Numbered from the stretch's first letter, positions 21,241 to 30,981 are shown. The stretch is 64,000 nucleotides of DNA from Pseudobutyrivibrio ruminis DSM 9787 (GCF_900218035.1 NZ_OBMR01000002.1:248001-312000), one strand, 5' to 3'. A program made the numbers and translations. Notes: generated from the letters alone by a model not told the origin.

Positions 21241-21993
21241 TTAGAAGCTGTGACCTCCGCCTGAATGGCCACCGCCGCCACCGCCGGAAAATCCGCCGCC
21301 ACCAGAGAATCCACCGCCACCACCGTGGTATGAACTTCCAGCTGATGCGATTTTTCTACGAGTTGTATTTAGTACTGTAGATGTTCCTGCAATGGAAGCT
21401 CCAATTAGAAGCAATTCTGCAGGAGTAAATGTCTGAACCCTTGCTCTCTCTCTTACTGCTTTTAAGAATACAAGTAAGAATCCGAGAATTATAGAAACTA
21501 GAGCTGTAACTATAAGTCTCATTGGTCTAAGGATTATTCCATCATTAATCAATGTATTGCACTGCTCAAAAACAGAATAAATACATTCGTAGTACTCTCC
21601 ATCTGACGCATATCTATAAACATTATCTGTAATATCATATGCATCTGCATTTTTTATCTCGTATTGGGCCTTTCCATATCCTGATAAGTACAACTCTCGA
21701 TGGTACATATCAATCAAGAAAGCGACTCCATCCTCTCTTGAGTTGTAATTTTCAGTATAGAAATCAAAAAGAATAGAATCTTCATCTTGCCCATAATTAG
21801 ACTCATCTGTAGTAGCAACCACATAATTATAGCTGCTATCCAAAGAATCCAGATATTCTTCAAGCTCATCATATTCATCATCGCTAAGCAAATAAGCATC
21901 ATCGATAATAGTTACATTTGATTTAGCTTCAGCACGAATAGGAAGTAGCAAACATACTAAAAATAAGAAAATGAAATATTTAGCCTTTCGCAT
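21241..21993 (-). CDS. ydjH: TPM-domain membrane protein, YdjH-like
   Basis: The 250-residue protein has a signal peptide (about 1-23), an extracytoplasmic TPM domain (VTIIDDAYLLSDDEYDELEE), one membrane segment (about 160-182) and a C-terminus of Gly/Ser/His repeats (GGGGFSGGGGF). This is the layout of Bacillus YdjH and related TPM proteins, which are linked to envelope maintenance. Its start overlaps the end of the zinc-ribbon gene by 14 bp. Together with the next two genes it matches the Bacillus ydjG-ydjH-ydjI set. The symbol rests on that context. Confidence 0.8.
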   Translation of the reverse strand: MRKAKYFIFLFLVCLLLPIRAEAKSNVTIIDDAYLLSDDEYDELEEYLDSLDSSYNYVVATTDESNYGQDEDSILFDFYTENYNSREDGVAFLIDMYHRELYLSGYGKAQYEIKNADAYDITDNVYRYASDGEYYECIYSVFEQCNTLINDGIILRPMRLIVTALVSIILGFLLVFLKAVRERARVQTFTPAELLLIGASIAGTSTVLNTTRRKIASAGSSYHGGGGGFSGGGGFSGGGGGGHSGGGHSF

Positions 21994-23632
21994 TTTCTAG
22001 CTTTCCTCCCTTCTTCATAAACTGTGGTGATGGGCGTGTTGCAAGTCTGTTGTACTCTCTAACAGTACAGTCAATAGTAAAGACGATAATCGCAAACACG
22101 ATAGCTAAAGCTATGTAATAGATTATGTCGTTTGGAAGGTTGATTATTCTTATGAGAATTGCGGCAATCCATCCAAATGTGCCTAGCAAAAGAACTGTCT
22201 TCTGTCCCTTTTTAACTGCATTAAAGCCTGTAATAATGAATGCAAAACTAAAAATATACATAGCTAACATCAAAATAACATTAAGAACATTTGCAACAAC
22301 TCTACCATTCTCAATAACATAAAGTATACCTGCTATGATAAATGCATATCCGCCCTTTAAAAGCAAAAATAAAACAACTGCTCCAGCACCAGAAAGAGCT
22401 GCCTTTGTAGATTTTTTATTAATCTTCTTCTTAGCTTTCTTTTTGATTGGCTTTATATTATTGCTAGTAACAACATCCTTGCTCTTAAAATACCCCTTAT
22501 CATCAAGATGATTGTCACGTCTATAGACACCATCTGCAATCTTTGCACCATAGTAAGCTATAAATGAAGAAACAAGTGCAGCAAACCCACAAAGATTCTT
22601 TATGCGATAAGTAAAGCTAAAAGTTAAGCTCAAAACAAAAAGAACTAAAAATATAACAATAGAAGCAGCAATTGCCGTGGCATACATCTTTCTTTTATCG
22701 ATAGGCATATCAGAATAAACAGCACCTGAAGCGCCATTGATTACAGAATATGAAACTCTATCGTAATTACGTGTAGTCATGAAATAGACAGGAAGATATG
22801 CTCCTTCGCATCCCTTATACTGTAGCTTCGAAGCAACATCATTATGAATTCTTTCATCTTCTCTGCTAGTCAAATCATATCCATCCGCTTTAGCTTTAAC
22901 TTTGTTACAAAGTGAGTTCTTAGCTTCCTCTAATGCGTCCTCAACATAGATTTCCTTATCAACAGTAGAATTTTCAACGAAAAATCCTGCTAAAAAGTTT
23001 GGATTAAACTTTTCCAATTCATTAAGCGGAAATGGATTGATTGAGCCAGAAACATTGTCGTCGAATGTCTGTGATGCATCAAATGGAACCTTCATATCAT
23101 CCACGTCAACCCTAACATTAAACTGGGTTTCTTTTGTAACCTCATAATCTCCACTTGTAGATGTCTGTTTACCAACAAATGAAACATCACCATCTGACGA
23201 ATAATCATAGAGATAATATGGAGTATAAAGTCCAACAAGCTTATCAATATTGTCATCGATATTTAATCCATCAGGGACAAAATGAATATGTTTAACTTCC
23301 TCTAGATATTTTTCACGAGCTTCCTTTTTTGTGAGATTAAAAGGAAGAATATATTTAGGAACACCACTTTTAGAAAAGTGTTCCTGCATGGTAGTCTGAG
23401 TACCACAGTATGGACAAAATTCCATACCATCGTTATCTATTACCTGAATTTCCCCAGCACAATTAGGACAGGTATAAATTGTAGTATTTATACCTGCCTC
23501 ATTTTCAATATCATTACCTTTGTATGCTCTTGGATCTGTATACTGACCGCAAGAGCTACAAAGCATTTGCATACGTTCTGGCGAAAACTTCAGTTGCCCT
23601 CCACAACTTGGGCAAGGGAACATTGTAGCCAT
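21980..23632 (-). CDS. ydjG: Zinc-ribbon membrane protein, YdjG-like
   Basis: The 550-residue protein starts with two zinc ribbons (FPCPSCGGQLKFSPERMQML with a second CxxC; YTCPNCAGEI with FCPYCGTQTTMQ). It continues with a mixed middle domain, a pair of membrane segments near 325-370 and four more near 405-520. The TFIIB-type zinc ribbons and position between a SPFH gene and a TPM gene match Bacillus YdjG. It is longer than the Bacillus protein. Its role is unknown but the gene set is tied to membrane stress in Bacillus. Confidence 0.75.
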   Translation of the reverse strand: MATMFPCPSCGGQLKFSPERMQMLCSSCGQYTDPRAYKGNDIENEAGINTTIYTCPNCAGEIQVIDNDGMEFCPYCGTQTTMQEHFSKSGVPKYILPFNLTKKEAREKYLEEVKHIHFVPDGLNIDDNIDKLVGLYTPYYLYDYSSDGDVSFVGKQTSTSGDYEVTKETQFNVRVDVDDMKVPFDASQTFDDNVSGSINPFPLNELEKFNPNFLAGFFVENSTVDKEIYVEDALEEAKNSLCNKVKAKADGYDLTSREDERIHNDVASKLQYKGCEGAYLPVYFMTTRNYDRVSYSVINGASGAVYSDMPIDKRKMYATAIAASIVIFLVLFVLSLTFSFTYRIKNLCGFAALVSSFIAYYGAKIADGVYRRDNHLDDKGYFKSKDVVTSNNIKPIKKKAKKKINKKSTKAALSGAGAVVLFLLLKGGYAFIIAGILYVIENGRVVANVLNVILMLAMYIFSFAFIITGFNAVKKGQKTVLLLGTFGWIAAILIRIINLPNDIIYYIALAIVFAIIVFTIDCTVREYNRLATRPSPQFMKKGGKLENAKG

Positions 23633-23647
23633 TTTTTAACTTCCTTC

Positions 23648-24814
23648 CTATGGTCTCTTAGTTCCGCAATTTACGCAGAAATTGCCGTAGTTTTCATTAC
23701 CACAATTTGGACAGAACCATCTACCTGGCTGTGCTGCAGCTGCGTCCTGAACTGGAGCAGCCTGAGGCTGTACTGGCTGACCTGGCTGTCCAGCAAACTG
23801 CTGACCTGCTGCCATACCTGCAGCACCTGCATTTAATAAATCAGCTGCGTTTGCACCACCAGCCTGCATAGCCATGTTCATGCCAAAGAATCCCATAGCT
23901 GCACCGTTTGCATTGCCAGCTGCTGTCTTCATTGCCTCTGCCTGAGCCTGTACAAGTGTTGCACCTGCCATAGCCTGTGAGCGAAGTGCACCAGACTTCT
24001 GAAGTTCTCTAAGTAAATCAGCGTCCTTATCAGGAATAACTGTTGTAAGAATCTGAACAGATGTAATTGCAAGACCGTACTTATCAGTCCACTCCTGATC
24101 AAGCTCATCGCTCATAGCCTCAGATATTTCCTTTGTATAAGCTGGAATACCTGAAGGTCTAACGCCAAGCGCTGTAAGCTTGCCAAGTGCTGGCTGAAGA
24201 GCCTGGATAAATGTAGCACGAAGCTGATCCTGAATATCATCAACTGTGTATTCGTTCTTTACGTTACCTGCAAGGTTAACATAAAGCTGAGTAGGATCAG
24301 ATACTCTCATGCTGTAGTTACCGTTAAGCTTAAGTGTTGTATCTAAATCTAATCCAATGTTGTTATCAAGAATTCTGAAAGGAATTGGTGATGGTGTGCC
24401 GAACTTCAAACCAACAATATCCTTTGTATTAACGAAATACACTCTCTGCTGAACTGGCTTCTCGCCGGCGAATGTAAATCTACGTCCGAATTCCTTAAAT
24501 ACATCGATAAAGTCACCTGCAAAAATAGAAGCAGAACCATTATCCTCCCATTCATATGCACCTGCCTCTGCAGCAACATCGATAATTCTTCCGCTATCAA
24601 CTAAAAGAGCACATTGACCTTCGTTTACAATGATTGCAGAGCCATGTGAAATAACATCAACATCTCCCTGAGTGTTTGTACCGCGGCCAGTCATCTTGTG
24701 AACAGCTCTTTTAACAAGTACATCTGATGCCATTGAATCAGATACGAATAATTCTTTCCACTGATTTGCAAGTTCACCAGACACTGAGCCTTTAACTGCT
24801 TGAATAAGTCCCAT
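23648..24814 (-). CDS. ydjI: SPFH-domain protein with zinc ribbon, YdjI-like
   Basis: The 388-residue protein has an SPFH/virion-core-like domain (MGLIQAVKGSVSGELANQWKE, then QCALLVDSGRIIDVAAEAGA and RVYFVNTKDIVGLKFGTP). An Ala/Gly/Gln/Pro-rich region follows (about 290-365), and the C-terminus is a zinc ribbon (WFCPNCGNENYGNFCVNCGT). No membrane segment is seen. It begins the three-gene operon with AGGGAGGA. The family relatives localise to membranes with partner proteins. The pspA-like gene that precedes this set in Bacillus is absent here. Confidence 0.85.
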   Translation of the reverse strand: MGLIQAVKGSVSGELANQWKELFVSDSMASDVLVKRAVHKMTGRGTNTQGDVDVISHGSAIIVNEGQCALLVDSGRIIDVAAEAGAYEWEDNGSASIFAGDFIDVFKEFGRRFTFAGEKPVQQRVYFVNTKDIVGLKFGTPSPIPFRILDNNIGLDLDTTLKLNGNYSMRVSDPTQLYVNLAGNVKNEYTVDDIQDQLRATFIQALQPALGKLTALGVRPSGIPAYTKEISEAMSDELDQEWTDKYGLAITSVQILTTVIPDKDADLLRELQKSGALRSQAMAGATLVQAQAEAMKTAAGNANGAAMGFFGMNMAMQAGGANAADLLNAGAAGMAAGQQFAGQPGQPVQPQAAPVQDAAAAQPGRWFCPNCGNENYGNFCVNCGTKRP

Positions 24815-24855
24815 TTTTATAAATCCTCCCTAATAAAAATAATCTTTATTTAGTT

Positions 24856-24891
24856 TAACAAAAAAGACCCATTCTTTAAAGAACGGGTCTT
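24856..24891 (-). terminator. Intrinsic terminator after the beta-helix gene
   Basis: AAGACCC-a-TTCTTTAAAGAA-c-GGGTCTT is followed by TTTTTG on the minus strand, 17 bp past the stop of the beta-helix protein gene. Confidence 0.85.
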
Positions 24892-24907
24892 AAAAAATTT
24901 AACTTTT

Positions 24908-25576
24908 TTAGTTTTTCTTAACGATGTTGTCCTGGCTCTTAAAAATGCTATCTGCCTCAACCACTCCTCTTACAGAAGAAAGTGGATAAACATTTGAACG
25001 AGGGCAAACTACTGTGCCAGGGTTGAGAACTGAGTTACATCCAACCTCTACATTGTCTCCAAGCATAGCTCCGAATTTCTTTAATCCTGTTTCAATATTT
25101 TCTCCATCGCGTGATTTTACAACAACAAGAGTCTTGTCCTGCTTTACATTTGATGTGATTGAACCAGCACCCATATGAGACTTGTAACCAAGAACTGAAT
25201 CACCAACATAGTTGTAATGAGGTACCTGTACGTTGTTAAAAAGAACAACATTTTTAAGCTCTGTAGAGTTACCAACTACGCAGTTCTTTCCAACAATAGC
25301 TGAACCTCTGATAAAAGCACACTGACGAACCTCAGCATCCTCATCAATGATAAGAGGTCCGTTTAAATATGCAGAATCAAAAATCTTAGCTGACTTGGCT
25401 ACCCAAACATCCTCTCCTCTTTTCTCGAACTTTTCAGGATCAAGTGTTGGGCCAAGCTTTTTGATAAACTCAGAAATCTCTGGAAGAACCTCCCATGGAT
25501 ATTCCTTTCCATCAAACAAGTCTTTAGCGATAGTTTCGTCCAAATTATACATAGATTTAATTTTTGTCTGTTCCAT
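24908..25576 (-). CDS. Left-handed beta-helix protein, UDP-GlcNAc pyrophosphorylase-like
   Basis: The 222-residue protein has hexapeptide repeats of a left-handed beta helix from about residue 75 to the end (AFIRGSAIVGKNCVVGNSTE, SVLGYKSHMGAGSIT, EVGCNSVLNPGTVVCPRSNV). It resembles the C-terminal acyltransferase half of GlmU-type enzymes. The N-terminal 70 residues are helical and have no nucleotidyltransferase motif, so it may be an acyltransferase or a lone helix domain rather than a pyrophosphorylase. It is followed by a terminator and lies 23 bp after topB. Confidence 0.75.
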   Translation of the reverse strand: MEQTKIKSMYNLDETIAKDLFDGKEYPWEVLPEISEFIKKLGPTLDPEKFEKRGEDVWVAKSAKIFDSAYLNGPLIIDEDAEVRQCAFIRGSAIVGKNCVVGNSTELKNVVLFNNVQVPHYNYVGDSVLGYKSHMGAGSITSNVKQDKTLVVVKSRDGENIETGLKKFGAMLGDNVEVGCNSVLNPGTVVCPRSNVYPLSSVRGVVEADSIFKSQDNIVKKN

Positions 25577-25599
25577 AATGTTCCCTTTCTTTATGTAAA

Positions 25600-28500
25600 T
25601 TACTTTGCATCTGAATAATTATCGAACTCAAACTCTGTTCTACATTCATCATTGAGCTTAAGTCTCGCATCAAAGAATAAACCTTTTTTACTTAAAAAGC
25701 CAGATATAACATCAGTTTTCTTTTCAAGGATAAGCTTTCTGAATTGGTCCTCCGGAATGTCCACGCCAGCAACCTTGCCTACATAGAACTGACAGCTATC
25801 TACATTGTCCCTTATGTTATTCTTACATCTGTAGCCAAAGTGATTCTTTAAAATAGGCTCTCCACATTTAGGGCACTTCAAGCCTTCCATAACCTTTTCT
25901 TCGTCTTCAAAAACAAACTTTATTCCTGATACCTTGCCAGTCTCATCTTTGTTCAAAGCAAGCTTTGCATCAAACTTTGTTCCCTTCTTAGACTTAAATC
26001 CGGATATTGTAGATGTGATACCATCCTTTAAAAGTTCTTTTACTTGCGCTTCTTTAAGCTTAACTCCTGCAATCTGGCCAATATTAAATCCGCAAGAATT
26101 CTCAGGATCATCCTTTTTGTAATTGCTGCATCCATAACCAAATGGAGTAACAACAACTTTGCCACCACATACAGGGCAAACCACGTCCTTAATATCCTTG
26201 GCCTCTACATTGTCAAAATCGAAGGTTATCTCTGATTTGCCTTCTTCGTTTTTCTTAAGGACAAGGCAGGCATCAAACTTTTTACCTGATTTGCCTTTGA
26301 AACCACGAATAGTTTTGGTGTGTCCTTCTGTAAGAAGCTCTTTCACATCACCATCGCCAATCTTTTTAGAAGCGATCTCTCCTATAACAAAATTACATTT
26401 ATTCTCTTTATCAAAGTATTTTTCACAAGCAAAACCGAAGTTTGTCTTTATGATTTTATTGCCGCAATCAGGACAAACCACATCTGCCAAATAGTTAGGA
26501 GCCACATCATCGAAATCAAATACAAGCTCTGTACGACCTGTTTCTTCGTTCTTTTTAAGAACAAGCCTTGCATCAAACTTCTTTCCAGTCTTGCCTTTAA
26601 AACCTCTAAGTGTATCTGACTTTCCTTCTTTAAGAATTTCAGTAACAACCTGCGGGCTGATATTCTTTCCTGCAATTGTCTTACCTATATAAAACTTGCA
26701 GGAGTTTTCATCCTGTGCGTTAAAATTAGCACAGCCATATCCACTAGGACGGACAAGAATATCTCCGCCACAATCAGGGCATTTAACATCTGGAAGTTTT
26801 TCCGCCTCAATGCCATCGAAGTTGAAGCTAAGAACCTTCTTGCCCTCTTCGTTTTCTTTTAATTGAATCTTGGCGCTGAACTTCTGGTTAGTCTTTGATT
26901 TGAAGCCAGTGAGCACATCAGTGATTCCATTATTAAGAAGTGCGGCAAGCTCTTCTAATGAGATTTTTCTGCCAGCGATTTCACCAACAGAGAAATAGCA
27001 CTGATTTTCCTCCTGGAAACGATGCTCACATGCAAATCCATAACCAGTCTTTGCGATTCTTCCACCACAAACAGGACATTTCAAATCCTCAACATACTCA
27101 GTAGGTGTTTCAGAGAAATCGAAGCTAACGTTGAATTCACCATCTTCGTTTTTGCCTAGCTTAAGCACAGATTTAAAAGGCTTGTTAGATTTACTCTTAA
27201 ATCCTTCTATTAAATCTGTCTTACCCTCAAGGATGAGCTTTCTAAACTGCTCTTCTGGTAAGTCTACTCCAGCAATCTGGCCGATACTAAATCTACATTT
27301 AATTTCATCGTTAGTGTAGTTACTGCAGCCATATCCAAAGGATGTAGTGGTAAGCTCGCCACCACATGCTGGACAATTAATTCCAAGAGGCTTTCTTGTA
27401 GCAAGACCTTTAGAATCCTTACCAGTGAACTGATTAATATTAAGAGCGATAGTCTGAGTCAGGTCGGAATCTATCATGCTCTTTGTCTCTGTGCGAATGT
27501 AATCCTCTAGTTCTTTGCGGTAATCATCAAACTCTACCGAACCATTGATAATTCCTTCCAATCCCTTTTCCCAGTTAGCTGTCTGCTCTGGCTTTAAAAG
27601 AGATGGTGTAGTCAAAAGAACTACCTCGTAAATCATCTCGCCAAGTCGCTCTGGCGTAATGACCTGAGTTTTGTTATTTTGATTGAGATATCCGATTCGA
27701 ACCAGCTTTTCAAGTATTTCGCCTCGTGTAGCAGATGTTCCAATACCAGTAGTCTTAATCTGTTCTCGAAGCTCCTCGTCCTCAATAAGCTTTCCTGCAT
27801 TTTCCATTGCAAGAATCAAAGAACCAGATGTATATCTCTTTGGAGGTGATGTTTTTCCCTCTTTTAATTCGAAGCCATTTACATTAATAGCATCACCAAT
27901 ATTGACCTGCTCTACAAATGCAGCAAACTTCTCCTTAGAAAAATCATCCTCTGCATCTTCGTTTTCATCATCAGATTCTCCTGTATCATCCTTTTTATTC
28001 TTAGGGATGCCAGCGATTTCAAGGTATCCTGGCTTTACTAACAGCTTTGCTCCTGCAAAGAAGCATTCAGAATCTATCTTAACTGTGATTTTTACATTTT
28101 TGTATTCTGCAGGTGGATAGAAAATAGAAAGGAAACGACGAACAATAAGCTCGTAAACCTTTTGACTAAGAGGAGAAAGGTTTTCTATTCCATTGCATTG
28201 ACCGGTAGGAATAATCGCATAGTGGTCAGTAACCTTGCTATCGTCTGTATAGCTGGTCTTTTCAATGCCGATGTATTTTCTATCTGCAAGAATCTCATGA
28301 ACATACTTTGCAGTAGGTCCGTAAGACTGAAGCTTGTTAAGGTTTTTATTGATTTCCTTTGCAACTGCTGTTGTAAGGACTCTGGCGTCTGTACGAGGAT
28401 ATGTGGTGTACTTTTTCTCGTAAAGTTCCTGAATAATATCAAGGGTTTGAGCCGGAGAAATCTTGAAACGCTTAGAGCACTCCGATTGAAGCTCAGCCAG

Positions 28501-29409
28501 GTTGAAAAGCAAAGGTGCTTTTTTCTTTGAAATACCTGTTTCCTTATCTGAAACCTGGGCTTCCGAATTTGTTAAATCGTCTATTAACTTTTGAGCGCTA
28601 TCCTTTGTTTTAAAGCCGTTACCTTTGTCGCCATACAACAAAGGAGATTCAAAATACTTGGATCCGTCAACAGCTTTCCACTCAGCCGGGAAATTAACAT
28701 CTGAGAACTTACCAACTACTTTGAAGAAAGGATCCTCGTTGAAATTACGAATCTCTCTTTCTCTCTCAACTACCATACCAAGCACACAAGTCATAACTCG
28801 ACCAATAGCAATTGCTGCATAGCTTGTGGTAGCTGCCGCATCGTTTATCAAACGGCCGTATTTAACAGATAATGCACGGGAAAAATTAATACCAAGACTA
28901 TAATCCTCGATGGTACGCATAATACCAGAAGCTCCGAGCTTTGCATAATCGCTCATTGGCTTTGCTTCATTAATGCCGCGCAGGATTTCATCATCAGTCT
29001 GTGAATCAATCCAAACACGAAGCTCTGTCATGCCATCACGAACTCCACCATAATTACGGATGTTTTCCTCGATTGTCTGTCCTTCTTTTCCCGAGTCACC
29101 TGCCCAATATACAGTATCAATATCCTCTCTGTGCAAAAGGCCATTAACTACTTTGTATTGGTCCTTTGCAGATTCAACAACACCGTACTTGTACTCAGTA
29201 GGCAAAAATGGCAAATCCTCAAGATTCCAGTTTTTATATTTAATGTCATACTCCTCTGGATAAACCATCTGAACCAAATGGCCATAGCACCAGCTAATGA
29301 CATATTCATTATTCTCAATAAATCCGTTTTGATTTCCGGAAACCTTCAGCACTCTTGCAAAGTCTCTTGCAACAGATGGTTTCTCAGTGATAATCAATTT
29401 TTTGCCCAA
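25600..29409 (-). CDS. topB: DNA topoisomerase III with six C-terminal zinc-ribbon repeats
   Basis: The 1269-residue protein is a type IA topoisomerase. The Toprim domain starts KKLIITEKPSVARDFARVL and continues with WAGDSGKEGQTIEENIR. The catalytic tyrosine lies in KKYTTYPRTDARVL. After about residue 700 there are six tandem modules of roughly 95 residues, each with a zinc ribbon (NCPACGG, KCPVCGG, KCPDCGG, VCPDCGN, VCPVCGG, KCPKCGE) and a topo C-terminal repeat. That is far more than usual. The start is TTG, eight bases after AAGGGAG. It relaxes and decatenates DNA; the repeats probably bind single strands or proteins. Confidence 0.95.
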   Translation of the reverse strand: MGKKLIITEKPSVARDFARVLKVSGNQNGFIENNEYVISWCYGHLVQMVYPEEYDIKYKNWNLEDLPFLPTEYKYGVVESAKDQYKVVNGLLHREDIDTVYWAGDSGKEGQTIEENIRNYGGVRDGMTELRVWIDSQTDDEILRGINEAKPMSDYAKLGASGIMRTIEDYSLGINFSRALSVKYGRLINDAAATTSYAAIAIGRVMTCVLGMVVEREREIRNFNEDPFFKVVGKFSDVNFPAEWKAVDGSKYFESPLLYGDKGNGFKTKDSAQKLIDDLTNSEAQVSDKETGISKKKAPLLFNLAELQSECSKRFKISPAQTLDIIQELYEKKYTTYPRTDARVLTTAVAKEINKNLNKLQSYGPTAKYVHEILADRKYIGIEKTSYTDDSKVTDHYAIIPTGQCNGIENLSPLSQKVYELIVRRFLSIFYPPAEYKNVKITVKIDSECFFAGAKLLVKPGYLEIAGIPKNKKDDTGESDDENEDAEDDFSKEKFAAFVEQVNIGDAINVNGFELKEGKTSPPKRYTSGSLILAMENAGKLIEDEELREQIKTTGIGTSATRGEILEKLVRIGYLNQNNKTQVITPERLGEMIYEVVLLTTPSLLKPEQTANWEKGLEGIINGSVEFDDYRKELEDYIRTETKSMIDSDLTQTIALNINQFTGKDSKGLATRKPLGINCPACGGELTTTSFGYGCSNYTNDEIKCRFSIGQIAGVDLPEEQFRKLILEGKTDLIEGFKSKSNKPFKSVLKLGKNEDGEFNVSFDFSETPTEYVEDLKCPVCGGRIAKTGYGFACEHRFQEENQCYFSVGEIAGRKISLEELAALLNNGITDVLTGFKSKTNQKFSAKIQLKENEEGKKVLSFNFDGIEAEKLPDVKCPDCGGDILVRPSGYGCANFNAQDENSCKFYIGKTIAGKNISPQVVTEILKEGKSDTLRGFKGKTGKKFDARLVLKKNEETGRTELVFDFDDVAPNYLADVVCPDCGNKIIKTNFGFACEKYFDKENKCNFVIGEIASKKIGDGDVKELLTEGHTKTIRGFKGKSGKKFDACLVLKKNEEGKSEITFDFDNVEAKDIKDVVCPVCGGKVVVTPFGYGCSNYKKDDPENSCGFNIGQIAGVKLKEAQVKELLKDGITSTISGFKSKKGTKFDAKLALNKDETGKVSGIKFVFEDEEKVMEGLKCPKCGEPILKNHFGYRCKNNIRDNVDSCQFYVGKVAGVDIPEDQFRKLILEKKTDVISGFLSKKGLFFDARLKLNDECRTEFEFDNYSDAK

Positions 29410-29448
29410 ACTTATTACTCCCTTGTAAAAATTAATTTTAGTTTTAAT

Positions 29449-29491
29449 AATATTTAGAGCCCCTAGCCATAGGCAAGGGGCTCTAAATATT
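29449..29491 (-). terminator. Long hairpin terminator after the ATPase gene
   Basis: A 16-bp arm pair (AATATTTAGAGCCCCT with its complement) surrounds an 11-base loop, 6 bp past the ATPase stop and 40 bp before the topB start. The T-run is weak, so some read-through is possible. Confidence 0.75.
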
Positions 29492-29497
29492 ATAACT

Positions 29498-30856
29498 TTA
29501 TAGCTCCGTCATGTCCACCAACACAACAGATTTATTTTCTTTTGAAAGCTCAACTAATTTGTTGTCAAACTTAGTTGCTGAGAAAAGGAATATGGTGTTT
29601 GCAGTGATACGAGCTTGCTTCATAGAATCGAGAAGCTTTTCGTATGTTTCGTATCCCATAGTCTTCTCTGTCCAGTTGCAAATACCAACCACATTTTCTC
29701 GGTTAGTACTTTGTCCGATTACATCAATTGTTCCTTCTTTACCAAGCCATGTACCAATTTTTACAAGCTTGATTGGTAGCTGCCCTACCATATTTAATAG
29801 ATGTAAATATTCTCTACATACATCCACGAAGTAATTCTGTAAGTATTCATCCAGGCTTGGAGCAATGAACTTGTCATAGAAAGCTTCCGGTGTGTGTGAA
29901 ATCAGCTCTGATAAATGAGGATATACAAATGTGAACCAGAAATTTGTGTAAGGCTCAACAATTCTATAAATACCCTTTTTAGTGTTGTCCCATCCGCCTG
30001 TCTCAAAGGAAACAACCTTATCTATAACATCAAATGCTGCCAGATTTTTCATATATACAGAAATCTTTGCTCTTGAATATCCTGTATCCTCAAACAAATC
30101 ATTAAGCTTTTCATTGCCTGCCGCAATTGAGCCTAAGATTGTGTTGTAGCAAGATAATTCTCTAAGCTCTGAAGAAATATACCCCTCAGCCTCCGAGTAA
30201 AGAAATCCTGTTGGAGATAATATATTTTCACAGACATTTGCCTTAATGCTCTTTTTACCATTCCATCTGTCAAGGTAATCAGAAACACCACCGATGATAC
30301 CGTATGTGCTAACGCACTGAGCAACAGTGTAATTAGGAAATGCCCTTACAATATCAAGGAATGAATGATTCTCAAGCTTGATAGTCTCATCGATTTCATT
30401 AATGGAATTTCCAGCGAATTCTACAAACGTGTTTTCAGACCATACTATCGAAGAACTAGCAATAATAATCATAATCTTGCCTGGATAAAGCTTTCTATTC
30501 TTTAAAGAAACAAGGCTTGAAAGCAAATCGTTATTCTTCTTGATAGCAAACTGAGCTTCATCAATAATAAATACAAGCTTTGAGCCATCTTTAGATTTGA
30601 AGTTCTTGAAACACTCGTCAAAAGATTCAGATTCCATCTTTTTATCATAAGCAGATGCCATCTGATCATTAAGATACTTTAGCTGCTTGTTGTCTGAGCA
30701 TTGACGACTACGGTAATAAAGATAATCCTTGCCAGTGGTGAATTCGTCTAGAACGGACTCACAGCCGCAGCCACGTCTGCCATATAAAAGCACAATGTTG
30801 CTTTTATTCTCTTGGTAAATAGTTTCTAGCTTCTTAAGTTCGTTGGTTCGTGTCAT
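29498..30856 (-). CDS. DUF234-type AAA ATPase with degenerate Walker A
   Basis: The 452-residue protein has the layout of the archaeal-type ATPase/DUF234 family: an N-terminal AAA domain, a winged-helix region (SRAKISVYMKNLAAFDVIDKV) and a C-terminal nuclease-like domain (NFWFTFVYPHLSEL, then KIGTWLGKEGTIDVIG). Walker B and sensor are kept (LVFIIDEAQF, IIIASSS), but Walker A reads LLYGRRGCGCESVL, lacking the GKT/GKS lysine. It may bind nucleotide poorly or not at all. The start at 30856 follows GGGAGAATAAT; longer frames upstream lack a site. Function unknown. Confidence 0.8.
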   Translation of the reverse strand: MTRTNELKKLETIYQENKSNIVLLYGRRGCGCESVLDEFTTGKDYLYYRSRQCSDNKQLKYLNDQMASAYDKKMESESFDECFKNFKSKDGSKLVFIIDEAQFAIKKNNDLLSSLVSLKNRKLYPGKIMIIIASSSIVWSENTFVEFAGNSINEIDETIKLENHSFLDIVRAFPNYTVAQCVSTYGIIGGVSDYLDRWNGKKSIKANVCENILSPTGFLYSEAEGYISSELRELSCYNTILGSIAAGNEKLNDLFEDTGYSRAKISVYMKNLAAFDVIDKVVSFETGGWDNTKKGIYRIVEPYTNFWFTFVYPHLSELISHTPEAFYDKFIAPSLDEYLQNYFVDVCREYLHLLNMVGQLPIKLVKIGTWLGKEGTIDVIGQSTNRENVVGICNWTEKTMGYETYEKLLDSMKQARITANTIFLFSATKFDNKLVELSKENKSVVLVDMTEL

Positions 30857-30887
30857 ATTATTCTCCCAAAAAAACGTCAATTCACTA

Positions 30888-30905
30888 AGTACGAGTACTA
30901 TAATA
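30888..30905 (-). promoter_or_regulatory. Extended -10 promoter with palindromic operator for the ATPase gene
   Basis: On the minus strand TGTTATTAT reads as an extended -10 (TG-n-TATTAT, hexamer 30905-30900). The perfect palindrome AGTAC-tc-GTACT (30899-30888) lies just downstream, over the likely transcription start. This suggests repression by an unidentified factor. Confidence 0.45.
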
Positions 30906-30981
30906 ACACAATTCACTTTAGCAGACTACACTAAAAAAGTATTTTATTTGAATTTAATTTATAAAATATATTTATAGCAAT

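Noticed and set aside
23378-23836. Cys-rich frame opposite the ydj-like genes
   Set aside because: It is the antisense of zinc-ribbon codons in two real genes and has no ribosome site or family likeness.
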